NCBI GenBank assembly: GCA_035294465.1
Contig: DATGKW010000230.1
Coordinates: 1-27,002, forward strand
DNA: 27,002 bases
From: Paraktedonobacter sp035294465
GTDB taxonomy: Bacteria > Chloroflexota > Ktedonobacteria > Ktedonobacterales > Ktedonobacteraceae
Reading direction: 5' to 3'
The notes below the pieces were generated by a model. It saw only the letters and a list, made by a program, of their open reading frames with translations. It did no database searches and had not been told where the DNA came from. A program made the position numbers and the translations under genes. Positions 6,448 through 13,962 of this stretch are shown here, in pieces. Position 1 is the first letter of the stretch; each line of letters opens with the position of its first letter.

Positions 6448-8318
6448 ACTGTAATCAGGCACGGGAATTGATCTCTGTCTATCGAGAAATCAAAGCAGAA
6501 GAATGTGAGAGCGCCGATCTAGCTGCCCACCTGGAAGGGTGCGCGGCCTGCCGTGAAACGCTGGCTAACTATACGCGTATTGGTGAACAAATACGCTCGA
6601 TGCCTGTTTGTGAGCCTGCGCCCGACATGCATACAAAGCTGATGAAGGCTTTGGCCAACGAGCAGTTAAAGGTCCTTCAGAAGTCTGCGCCCGGCACAGT
6701 TTCCACTCCCGAATTCCTCAAACCCTATCTCCGGCAACTTGCAGAGGAAACACCAGGCCAGGACGAGATCGCTGCTTTCTCCACAGCGGAGACGGGGCCG
6801 CTTCCACGTATCCAGGTCCACCGCAAACGTCGCCCCGTGCAGGTAAATCAGTTCGCTGTCCTGGGCCTCGCCGCGACTATCTTGCTAATGCTGATGATGG
6901 GCGGGCTGACCTCGTTGCTGATGGTGGCGCGCAGTAACCCGAATACCATTACTAGAACCAGCGCCAGCGTCTATCGGCCAACGGAAGTCGATCAAAAAAT
7001 CTACACCATGACCACGCTTTACCCGAACGTGGCCAGCGCCCTCCCTACCAGAAATTTCATCTACTATACCGCGTCGAGCAATGGAAGCGCCAGCCAGAGT
7101 TGGATGCTGATGCAGTTTGATCGCAGGACGCGGGTCAGCACTCCGCTTCTGGCTCAGCCAGGCAGCGATCCGCTGATCGTCTTAGCAGCTTCCGATAGCT
7201 GGCTGGTCTGGCTGACGTACAGCCGCCCGGCAATCACCACGCACGGGCATGTGCCAGACACCAGCAACACTTCCCCTTCGCTTCGTACATGGAGCCTGGA
7301 CTATCTCTCGCTTCAGCCACAAATGCAGCAGACATTGCCAGCCACGAGCAACACTTCACCCAGCTCAAATAGCCAATTTCTCAAAACACCTACGGCTACA
7401 TCAACAAGCAGTCAATCAACTTCAACGTCTTTTCCAACTCCTACTCTCTTGGAGCAGGGACTTTTCGATAGCACAACCGCCCCCGATTGGGTGAACAGCC
7501 CGATCCAGGGTACCTGGCTTACCGGCAATACTCTGCTGATCGCGCTAATTGACCGACATGGCCTCTCTTACCTGGAGAGCTACCAGCTTGGGCAAACGGG
7601 TAAAGCCGCGCAGGTCCAGCAAATTGCCAGCGCTCCAGCCGGACACGTGCTGACCTGGCCAACCACTGATAGCACGGGAACGGAGATATACTGGGCCGAC
7701 GAGTGGGTCAGCACGGATGGTACGCTGCACAGCAATATCTGGCAGCAGCAAACGAGCGATCTCACCACCCGCTCTCACGGGCACATCGAGACTATCGTAT
7801 CAACCAACCGGCAGGTGCTGATGGGAGATGGCATGTCGTTTCAGCCGCAGGTCGTTGATAACACCCTGTTCTGGCTCAGCACTTCCGAGGTAACGGTTTC
7901 GGGGCAGGGCGCAGTCTCCCCAAACGGCACACCTTTCCCGGCAAATTCGACAGATACATCGGTCGTGTTTACGCCGCGTACAGATACAGCCGTGTACCCG
8001 GCTCCCCCAGATTCTCTGGTACATGGAACCATCTTTCTGCTTCCGCTGGATGGTCCCGAAGCCGGCGTTGAAAGTACGCTAGGGGTCGCCGGGCAATCGA
8101 CAGGCTTTCAGGCAGGCAGTAACTATGTGATCTGGCAGGATACGACTGGTTATCAGATGTACGATGTACAGCATCAATCGAACGTGGTCACCGGCGATAC
8201 GCTGAATGATGCCTCGCTGCTGGCGGTCAACGGGAACACAACGCTGTGGTTAACCGAGAACGCGCTGAACACGCCTGGCTCTCAACTAACCATGATGGTC
8301 TTCAACTGGCCAAATTAA
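6444..8318 (+). CDS. Zinc-finger anti-sigma factor with large extracytoplasmic domain
   Basis: The 624-residue product starts at GTG 6444, overlapping the sigma stop (GTGA), with GAGGAAG just upstream. The N-terminal region has the anti-sigma zinc motif HxxxCxxC at H29, C33 and C36, plus C3 in MNCNQA. One strong membrane span lies at about 137-161. The remaining 460 or so residues are outside the membrane and consist of repeated hydrophobic-aromatic strands (for example SDSWLVWLTY, NYVIWQDTTGY, NTTLWLTE). These resemble blades of a beta-propeller, broken by Ser/Thr/Pro-rich stretches around 290-340. By family knowledge the N-terminus should hold the sigma factor inactive and the outer domain should sense an envelope signal. 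The signal and the release mechanism are unknown. Confidence 0.8.
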   Translation: MNCNQARELISVYREIKAEECESADLAAHLEGCAACRETLANYTRIGEQIRSMPVCEPAPDMHTKLMKALANEQLKVLQKSAPGTVSTPEFLKPYLRQLAEETPGQDEIAAFSTAETGPLPRIQVHRKRRPVQVNQFAVLGLAATILLMLMMGGLTSLLMVARSNPNTITRTSASVYRPTEVDQKIYTMTTLYPNVASALPTRNFIYYTASSNGSASQSWMLMQFDRRTRVSTPLLAQPGSDPLIVLAASDSWLVWLTYSRPAITTHGHVPDTSNTSPSLRTWSLDYLSLQPQMQQTLPATSNTSPSSNSQFLKTPTATSTSSQSTSTSFPTPTLLEQGLFDSTTAPDWVNSPIQGTWLTGNTLLIALIDRHGLSYLESYQLGQTGKAAQVQQIASAPAGHVLTWPTTDSTGTEIYWADEWVSTDGTLHSNIWQQQTSDLTTRSHGHIETIVSTNRQVLMGDGMSFQPQVVDNTLFWLSTSEVTVSGQGAVSPNGTPFPANSTDTSVVFTPRTDTAVYPAPPDSLVHGTIFLLPLDGPEAGVESTLGVAGQSTGFQAGSNYVIWQDTTGYQMYDVQHQSNVVTGDTLNDASLLAVNGNTTLWLTENALNTPGSQLTMMVFNWPN

Positions 8319-8390
8319 GCCGTCCCCTATGGAGAGAGATAAATCTACCAGGCGAGCCGAGCCATCTCCTATGGAGATGGATAAATCCAC
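8319..8390 (+). repeat. Imperfect tandem repeat (42-bp offset) at the start of the GT87-like gene
   Basis: About 30 bp beginning at 8319 recur at 8361 with roughly 25 of 30 bases identical, both centred on CCTATGGAGA. Each copy supplies an ATG in the same frame, so the protein begins MERDKST and then repeats MEMDKST 14 residues later. It looks like a local duplication of a translation start region. Confidence 0.6.
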
Positions 8391-9813
8391 AAAGCAAATC
8401 AGAAACAACCTGGCAGAGCGTTTCTGGAAAGCCGGCAGTCGTTCTTCCTTTTTGCTCTTTCTCCTCCTGGCAACCGCCGTTTTTTTTGAAGCGGCGTGGC
8501 TGGTCTATCTGACTCCCACCGAAGCTGATCTGATCCATTACGAATGTTACGGTCTGACCTTCTGGCTGGGCAGTCATGGTGCAAGCCTGCTTCCCCCCGC
8601 AAACTGCGCTTTCCTCTTCTCTCCATCATCTCAACCAGCGGTCTCGCAGCCAGCACTGCATATGTTGCCGCTTGAATATCCGCCCCTTACCATCCTGCCT
8701 TTCTCACTGCCCCTGCTGGTTCCGCTGCCCTATTACTCCCTGGCGTTCGCCCTGCTGATGACTCTGGTCGCGGCTCTGATCTTCTGGCTGCTGGTCCATT
8801 CAGGCGCGCGCCAGGCTGCACCGATTTTCCTGCTCTATCTCGTGCTAGGAGCCGCTGGCGTGGCCCAGGAGCGCTTTGATTTGCTGCCAGCAGCTTGCAC
8901 GCTGATCTGTCTGCTGGCAGCAGAGCGCGAGCGCTGGAAGACCGCTTACGTGGCCCTGGCCCTGGGCACCCTGCTCAAGTTCTATCCCCTGGCGATGTTG
9001 CCGGCGCTTTTTCTGGCCGAACAGCACACGTGGCTGGAGGCACAGGGATACACCAGCGCACCGGGTTTATGGTTTGCCCAAATATGGAGGAGCGTCAGAC
9101 ACTGGCGATGGCGAAATTGCCTGCTTTTTGTGGCTCTGGTAATAGGTGTCACGGGCGGATTCGCACTACTCAACTATCAAGAGGCGGTTGTCAGCCCACT
9201 GTCCTATTTCTTGCAGCGGCCATTGCAGGTCGAAGCACCGGTAAGCAGCGTAATCTGGCTGGGCAGCCATTTCGGCGCACCTTATAGCATCAACTTTGGC
9301 TACGGTTCGCTCAATCTAGAGAGCAGGCTGTTGGGCCTGATTTCGCCGGTAGATACGCTCCTGAGCCTTGCCGGTATCCTGGCCGTGCTCTGGTCGCAGT
9401 GGCGCGGGCGCATCGACTTCACGCAGGCTATGGTTGAGCTAGTTTGCATCCTGATAACCACTGGCAAAGTCTTCAGCCCACAATATCTGATCTGGCTGCT
9501 ACCATTGCTCGCCTATCTCTACGCTCGCGGAAAAACGAACCGCGTCTGGATGCTCTGCTGGGCCGTGATCTCTCTGCTGACCAACTTCATCTACATCTTC
9601 TACTACTCGCGCCTGACCAACCCGCAGACCGACCCCCAGGTACTCGCGACGCTACCCGGCTTCTTCACGGTGGTGGCGCTACGCAATGCGTTACTCGTAT
9701 GTACAACCCTGGTATTTCTGGCCGGTTGGTGGGGAGTGAGGCAACTCCCCGCGCATCACACATCAGGCGAAGCTCACTCGGTGAACTTTGTGACTGCGTG
9801 CAAAAAGCGCTGA
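8329..9813 (+). CDS. Polytopic membrane protein, GT87 (DUF2029)-like glycosyltransferase
   Basis: The 494-residue product is very hydrophobic, with about ten membrane spans starting near residue 40 (SFLLFLLLATAVFFEAAW). Signatures fit the GT-C membrane glycosyltransferases of family GT87: an acidic residue after the first span (EADLIHYE), LEYPPLTILPFSLP, ERFDLLPA and GTLLKFYPLAMLP. These enzymes use polyprenyl-phosphate sugars to build glycolipids or cell-wall glycans. The gene begins 10 bp after the anti-sigma stop, so it is probably part of the same operon and could be a target of the sigma factor. In-frame ATGs at 8329, 8371 and 8377 lie in the repeated segment and none has a good ribosome site, so the exact start is uncertain. 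Donor and acceptor are unknown. Confidence 0.75.
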   Translation: MERDKSTRRAEPSPMEMDKSTKQIRNNLAERFWKAGSRSSFLLFLLLATAVFFEAAWLVYLTPTEADLIHYECYGLTFWLGSHGASLLPPANCAFLFSPSSQPAVSQPALHMLPLEYPPLTILPFSLPLLVPLPYYSLAFALLMTLVAALIFWLLVHSGARQAAPIFLLYLVLGAAGVAQERFDLLPAACTLICLLAAERERWKTAYVALALGTLLKFYPLAMLPALFLAEQHTWLEAQGYTSAPGLWFAQIWRSVRHWRWRNCLLFVALVIGVTGGFALLNYQEAVVSPLSYFLQRPLQVEAPVSSVIWLGSHFGAPYSINFGYGSLNLESRLLGLISPVDTLLSLAGILAVLWSQWRGRIDFTQAMVELVCILITTGKVFSPQYLIWLLPLLAYLYARGKTNRVWMLCWAVISLLTNFIYIFYYSRLTNPQTDPQVLATLPGFFTVVALRNALLVCTTLVFLAGWWGVRQLPAHHTSGEAHSVNFVTACKKR

Positions 9814-9870
9814 GAAGGCCGCGAGCGCTAATTCGACCAGAATTCCTACAAGGAGATCTCCCAGAAGTCT

Positions 9871-9999
9871 TGCAATAAAACGTCCAACCATTTGCCCATA
9901 CCTTTCGTTTATCAGAGGAACAATGCTCTCCCCGGAGGAAAAAGGTTACTCATTCCAGCGAGGAGATTGTTCCCTACTATCACCTGACATTTTATTGCA
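9871..9999. repeat. Nested inverted repeats, possible miniature element or structured RNA
   Basis: Outer arms TGCAATAAAA (9871-9880) and TTTTATTGCA (9990-9999) are a perfect 10-bp inverted repeat. Inside them, GGAACAA (9917-9923) plus TCTCC (9927-9931) pair with GGAGA (9962-9966) plus TTGTTCC (9967-9973), giving 12 pairs with a 3-nt bulge. The result is a 129-bp segment bounded by terminal inverted repeats with an internal stem. No transposase-like ORF is present. Confidence 0.5.
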
Positions 10000-10126
10000 T
10001 TATTGTTAAATGATCTTTATATCAATGTTAAAGATTCTAGCCTATAGGCGGCACTCTGAAGATGGAGGTAGGGAAATCTCCTCAATGTCACCTGATCAAA
10101 AAAGAGGGCAGGGGGTAAGGGTTGTA

Positions 10127-10201
10127 ATGAGCGAATGGTGTCCTTGTTGTCAGCACCATCTCTCTTGTGATCTTTTTATCGCGAAAACCCGCATTTTATG
10201 A
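10127..10201 (+). CDS. Possible 24-residue cysteine-rich ORF
   Basis: ATG at 10127 is preceded by GGGGGTAAGGG, a plausible ribosome site. The frame encodes a 24-residue peptide that begins MSEWCPCCQHHLSC. It contains CxCC, an HH pair and a fourth Cys, which could bind metal. The frame can be extended upstream to 10010, but that part looks random. Support is weak and it may be chance. Confidence 0.15.
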   Translation: MSEWCPCCQHHLSCDLFIAKTRIL

Positions 10202-10346
10202 ATAATTCTCTCATACCGATTTTATTGGAAAATGCATAATCAATAGCGCCACACAAGGAGGCAGGCAAAAATTCAGGCTGCTCCTGTCATTGATGAGTGG
10301 CTGGCAAACGGGCCAGGGCTGAAGAGAAGCGCTTCCCATAAGAGAC

Positions 10347-10389
10347 AATAACCAACGCCAGGGTAAACTCGGCCCTGGCATCGGTTATT
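10347..10389 (-). terminator. Hairpin downstream of the DUF1003 gene
   Basis: AATAACC (10347-10353) pairs with GGTTATT (10383-10389) and GCCAGGG (10357-10363) pairs with CCCTGGC (10373-10379), separated by a symmetrical 3/3 internal loop and a 9-nt loop. It lies about 75 bp past the DUF1003 stop. On the minus strand a loose T-rich segment (TTATTGTCTCTT) overlaps and follows the stem, so it may end that transcript. Confidence 0.4.
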
Positions 10390-10463
10390 CCGTTGCGGTC
10401 GAAAATCAGTTTCTTTCGCAGGCTGACCCAACTATCCTGCCCTTTTCTGCTTTTGCTCTACAG

Positions 10464-11144
10464 CTACTTCTGCTGCACATCGCCCTCAAGTTTTTGCGCC
10501 AATGTCGGATCAAGCCGCCTTAGATGGGCCATCATCTCTTCGTGCTGCCCTTTCATGCGTGCATTCTGCTCTTCCAATCGCTGCACAACTTCAAGTATGA
10601 GCTTTTCTTGTCCCGTCAGACGTTCATTTTGCGCTTCCAGGCGCTGTACAATTTCGAGCGTGAGCGCATCCTGGTGATCAAGGTGCTCCATCATATGGCG
10701 GGTTTCCTCTTCGCCCTTCATATCGGTAAGATAATCGTTCTGCGCAGTAAGCCTGTCTTTTTCTGCTTGCCTATTCTGTGATATCATAATAAAAGGAGCG
10801 GCATATGCTGCTTGAAACGAAAGCATTAAGTTCAACAATATAAATGGGTAGGGGTCCCAATGGTGAATTAAGGCCATAGTATTTAATACGATCCAGGTAG
10901 CGAGAATAATACTCTGGATAATAATAAATCGCCAGCTTCCCATATTTGCGGCAACAGCGTCGGCAACTTTCTGGCCAATCGTCAATTTCTCATCAACAAT
11001 CTCATTAACGTTTCTCACCGGAGGGTGCTCATGCTTAAATTTGGGGAAATGGAGATGGGCAAAATCATGCAGTTCTTTGGATACAGAAAGATGGGATGGG
11101 GATTGGCTTTGATTCAGGCTTTCGGAACTGGAAGTAACATCCAT
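10464..11144 (-). CDS. DUF1003 membrane protein with coiled-coil tail
   Basis: The 226-residue product carries the DUF1003 core: NVNEIVDEKLTIGQKVAD (45-62), MGSWRFII and two membrane spans at about 73-93 and 100-122, then SQNRQAEKDRLTAQNDYL (122-139). The family's function is unsettled. After the core, residues 155-212 form an amphipathic coiled coil with a 21-residue internal repeat: EIVQRLEAQNERLTGQ (164-179) and EVVQRLEEQNARMKGQ (185-200), three heptads apart. ATG 11144 was chosen over a longer frame from 11255 because AAGGAG sits 10 nt upstream and the extra residues are Arg-rich and family-unlike. The tail could mediate oligomerisation or partner binding on the cytoplasmic face. Confidence 0.85.
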   Translation of the reverse strand: MDVTSSSESLNQSQSPSHLSVSKELHDFAHLHFPKFKHEHPPVRNVNEIVDEKLTIGQKVADAVAANMGSWRFIIIQSIILATWIVLNTMALIHHWDPYPFILLNLMLSFQAAYAAPFIMISQNRQAEKDRLTAQNDYLTDMKGEEETRHMMEHLDHQDALTLEIVQRLEAQNERLTGQEKLILEVVQRLEEQNARMKGQHEEMMAHLRRLDPTLAQKLEGDVQQK

Positions 11145-11230
11145 AGGTAAGTTTCTCCTTCTAAACAAGAGCAAAGATGAGCGATAAGTCCAAGAGTGCA
11201 AGCGGCGGCTTTTTGTCCACATGTGAATCG

Positions 11231-11258
11231 AACGAAGTCTGCTTCGTTTGAACAAACG
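11231..11258. repeat. Two overlapping, mutually exclusive hairpins
   Basis: AACGAAG-TCTG-CTTCGTT (11231-11248) overlaps CGTTTG-AA-CAAACG (11245-11258); the shared CGTT can pair either way. They lie 37 bp past the acyl-CoA dehydrogenase stop and upstream of the DUF1003 gene. No T-run follows, so a simple terminator is not evident. Confidence 0.4.
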
Positions 11259-11294
11259 ATTGGTGTCGCTTTTCTTCGCTGCTTGCCTTCGGCA

Positions 11295-12443
11295 TCAGCA
11301 GCCGAGAGTTTTGGCAATGATTATGCGCTGGACTTCGCTGGTGCCCTCGCCGATTTCGTTGACCTTCACGCTGCGCCAGTAACGCGAGACGGGGTATTCG
11401 TCCATAAAGCCGTAGCCACCATGGATCTGCACAGCCTGGTCGGCAGCGCGTTTGGCCGTTTCAGAGGCAAAAAGTTTCGCCATCGATGCCTCTCGCCTGT
11501 AGGGCTTCTCCTGCATATACAACCAGGCAGCCTTATAATACATTAAACGGGCCAGCTCTATTTCTGTCTCCATATCAGCCAGCTTGAACTGAATCGCTTG
11601 AAACTTGCTAATCGGCTGGCCAAATTGCCTGCGTGTTTTGGCATAGCTCAGCGCCTCGTCGAGGCAGGCCTGGGCGAGACCAACGGAGAGCGCAGCAATG
11701 GCGATCCGCCCGGCGTCGAGGATCTGCATAAACTGCTTGAAACCATCGCCCCGTTCTCCCAGGATATCTTCAGCTGGAACCATGCAGTCCTCAAAGGTGA
11801 GCGGGCGGGTATCGGATGCTTTCCAGCCCATTTTCTTATAGGGTTTGCCAATGATATAACCGGGCGTGCCTTTGGGAACAATAATATTGGTAATCTCTTT
11901 ATGCCCATCGGAGCGCTTGCCGGTTACGGCGGTGATCGTTACGCCTCCAGTAATCTCGGTACCGGCGTTAGTAATAAAAGCCTTTGAGCCATTGATGTGC
12001 CAGGCGCCATCGCGCAGGACCGCGCGTGTCTGCGTTCCTCCAGAGTCGGAGCCTGCCTCCGGCTCAGTCAGACCGAAGGCCCAGAGCTGCTCGCCCCTGG
12101 TCAGCGGGGGCAAATAGCGCTGCTTCTGCGCTTCGCTGCCAAAGAGGTAGAAAGGGCTGGTACCAAGTGAGGTGTGGGCCTCCATAGTGATACCAACGGA
12201 GACATCGCCGCGCGAAATCTCCTCGATGGCAAGGCAGTAGGAGAGAAAATCAGCGCCCGCGCCTCCATATGCTTCCGGGAAAGGCAAGCCAAGCAGGCCA
12301 AGCTCCCCCATCTTTTTTATCAAAGCGTAAGGAAACTGACCGGTGCGGTCCATTTCTTCCGCGAGAGGTTTGATCTCCTGTTCAGCAAATTCACGGCAGG
12401 TATCCCGAATCGCCTGTTGCTCCTCGTTGAGCGAAAAGTCCAT
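11295..12443 (-). CDS. Acyl-CoA dehydrogenase
   Basis: The 382-residue length and layout match the short/branched-chain acyl-CoA dehydrogenase family: flavoenzymes that introduce the alpha-beta double bond in acyl-CoA and pass electrons to ETF. Visible motifs are FGLTEPEAGSDSGGTQT (FAD/substrate region), FITNAGTE, RRQFGQPISKFQAIQFKLAD and QIHGGYGFMDEYPVSRYWR. The presumed catalytic base is E366 in EIGEGTSEVQR near the C-terminus. ATG 12443 has only a weak ribosome site (AAGCGAG). A promoter with TATAAT at 12559-12564 and a roughly 100-nt leader precede it. The PaaG-like gene at 2223-3020 could act in the same kind of pathway but is far away. Chain-length preference cannot be read from sequence. 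Confidence 0.92.
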   Translation of the reverse strand: MDFSLNEEQQAIRDTCREFAEQEIKPLAEEMDRTGQFPYALIKKMGELGLLGLPFPEAYGGAGADFLSYCLAIEEISRGDVSVGITMEAHTSLGTSPFYLFGSEAQKQRYLPPLTRGEQLWAFGLTEPEAGSDSGGTQTRAVLRDGAWHINGSKAFITNAGTEITGGVTITAVTGKRSDGHKEITNIIVPKGTPGYIIGKPYKKMGWKASDTRPLTFEDCMVPAEDILGERGDGFKQFMQILDAGRIAIAALSVGLAQACLDEALSYAKTRRQFGQPISKFQAIQFKLADMETEIELARLMYYKAAWLYMQEKPYRREASMAKLFASETAKRAADQAVQIHGGYGFMDEYPVSRYWRSVKVNEIGEGTSEVQRIIIAKTLGC

Positions 12444-12558
12444 AGTGTGATGCTCGCTTTCTGTGGCCCAAAGTAGCGCATACCTGGTGTGATCCTTCGC
12501 ACAAACTCAACCAGGTTCAGCCTTGATGAATCCGACACAAATATGCTGGCCTGGCTCT

Positions 12559-12587
12559 ATTATAGCGAGAAGGAGAAAGGCTGAAAA
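12559..12587 (-). promoter_or_regulatory. Candidate promoter of the acyl-CoA dehydrogenase gene
   Basis: On the minus strand TTTTCA (12587-12582) is followed after 17 bp by a perfect TATAAT (12564-12559). It lies just after the large hairpin that follows metK, so the dehydrogenase gene appears to be a separate transcription unit. The leader contains complementary CCTGG/CCAGG segments. Confidence 0.55.
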
Positions 12588-12599
12588 GAGCGAGTTCAC

Positions 12600-12654
12600 G
12601 GTAAGAGAGAATGGAGCGACGCAGGCAAGCTGCGTCGCTCCATTCTCTCTTACC
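12600..12654 (-). terminator. 25-bp perfect hairpin after metK
   Basis: Arms 12600-12624 and 12630-12654 are exact reverse complements over 25 bp, with a 5-nt GCAAG loop. The stem begins 15 bp after the metK stop and sits just upstream of the next gene's promoter, as expected for a terminator. No U-run follows directly on either strand (GCTCTTTTC begins 8 nt after the stem on the minus strand). It could therefore be an mRNA-stabilising structure or a repeat element instead. Confidence 0.5.
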
Positions 12655-12669
12655 CTATGAGCAGGGCCT

Positions 12670-13929
12670 TCAGGCGTTCTGACTCTTCTCCTGGACGCCA
12701 GCTCCAACACCCCGGCGCAGCATCGGCACTTTATTCAGTTCCTCCCAGGGCAGGTCGATATCGGTGCGACCAAAGTGGCCAAAAGCGGCGGTGGGCTGGT
12801 AGATCGGGCGGCGCAGGTTGAGATCCTGGATAATACCTGCGGGACGCAGATCAAAATGCTCGTTGATCAGGCGAACGATCTCTTCGTCGGAAACCTGGCC
12901 GGTGCCGAAGGTATCGACAAAGAGGGAGAGCGGGCGAGCCACGCCAATCGCATAAGAGACCTGGATTTCGACGCGCTCGGCCAGGCCAGCAGCAACCACG
13001 TTCTTCGCAATATGGCGTACAGCGTAAGCCGCAGAGCGATCCACCTTCGTGGGGTCTTTGCCGCTGAAGGCGCCGCCGCCGTGACGAGCCATGCCGCCGT
13101 AGGTATCGACGATGATCTTGCGCCCGGTCAAGCCGGCATCGCCCATAGGGCCACCGGTGACAAAACGCCCGGTGGGATTGACAAGAAATTTGGTACGTTT
13201 ATCGAGCAAGTGTTCAGGAACGACTGGCTTGATAATGTGCTCAACGACATCCTGGCGGATCTGCTCCTGATCCACATACTCCGCATGCTGAGTCGAAATC
13301 ACGACCGTATCGACGCGCACAGGCTTGCCATACTCGTACTGGACCGTGACCTGGCTCTTACCATCGGGGCGCAGGTAGGCCATAGGGCCGCTGCCGGCCC
13401 AGGACTTGCGGCGAACCTGAGAGAGCTGGCGCGTCAGTTTGTGAGCCAGGCTGATCGGCATCGGCATATACTCGGGAGTTTCATTGCAGGCAAAGCCGAT
13501 CATCATACCCTGGTCTCCGGCCCCAATCCGCTCCAGTTCGTCATCGGTCAATTGAGCTACGCCATTTGCCCGCGTCTCCAGCGAGTGGCTGACGCCCAGG
13601 TCGATATCGGGCGACTGCTTACCAATCGAGGTCACAACACCGCAGGTACGATAGTCAAAGCCATACTCGGCGCTGATATAGCCTACCTGCTCAATCGTCT
13701 TGCGCACCACCGCTGGCATATCTATCCAGGCCGATGTTGTGATCTCACCAGCCACCAGCACCAGACCGGTTGTCGTAGCCGTTTCGCAGGCCACGCGCGC
13801 CATCGGGTCCTGCGTCAGAATCGCGTCGAGCACGCCATCGGAGATCTGATCGCACAGCTTATCAGGGTGCCCTTCTGTCACCGATTCACTGGTGAAAAAC
13901 GCCTGCGGATTTTTCATAAAATTGCTCAT
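12670..13929 (-). CDS. metK: S-adenosylmethionine synthetase (methionine adenosyltransferase)
   Basis: The 419-residue product makes SAM from methionine and ATP, releasing phosphate and pyrophosphate. It carries GHPDKLCDQISD (20-31), the signature GAGDQGMMIGFACNET (136-151) and the P-loop-like GGGAFSGKDPTKVDRSAAY. TESVTEGH-type N-terminal residues are present as TSESVTEGH. ATG 13929 was chosen because AAGGAG lies 10 nt upstream; an ATG at 13917 is also in frame. It follows ahcY by only 33 bp and is the last gene of the methyl-cycle string, ending in the 25-bp hairpin. Length is slightly above the usual 380-400 residues. Confidence 0.96.
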   Translation of the reverse strand: MSNFMKNPQAFFTSESVTEGHPDKLCDQISDGVLDAILTQDPMARVACETATTTGLVLVAGEITTSAWIDMPAVVRKTIEQVGYISAEYGFDYRTCGVVTSIGKQSPDIDLGVSHSLETRANGVAQLTDDELERIGAGDQGMMIGFACNETPEYMPMPISLAHKLTRQLSQVRRKSWAGSGPMAYLRPDGKSQVTVQYEYGKPVRVDTVVISTQHAEYVDQEQIRQDVVEHIIKPVVPEHLLDKRTKFLVNPTGRFVTGGPMGDAGLTGRKIIVDTYGGMARHGGGAFSGKDPTKVDRSAAYAVRHIAKNVVAAGLAERVEIQVSYAIGVARPLSLFVDTFGTGQVSDEEIVRLINEHFDLRPAGIIQDLNLRRPIYQPTAAFGHFGRTDIDLPWEELNKVPMLRRGVGAGVQEKSQNA

Positions 13930-13962
13930 ACTTGGTTGCTCCTTCCACAAACGGGCCGGCGA

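Larger units (their letters stand above)
9814..10463. other. 650-bp non-coding region rich in inverted repeats
   Basis: No convincing gene lies between the GT87-like gene and the DUF1003 gene. The stretch holds nested inverted repeats (9871-9999), a 7-bp hairpin ATCTTTA/TAAAGAT at 10013-10035, a GGAGATCTCC palindrome at 9852-9861, a partial stem at 10256-10285 and a symmetrical hairpin at 10347-10389. A 24-codon Cys-rich frame (10127-10201) is noted separately. Confidence 0.6.

Noticed and set aside
9444..9878. 144-codon plus-strand frame reaching beyond the GT87-like stop
   Set aside because: It is a frame-shifted shadow of the GT87-like gene and ends in the repeat-rich spacer.
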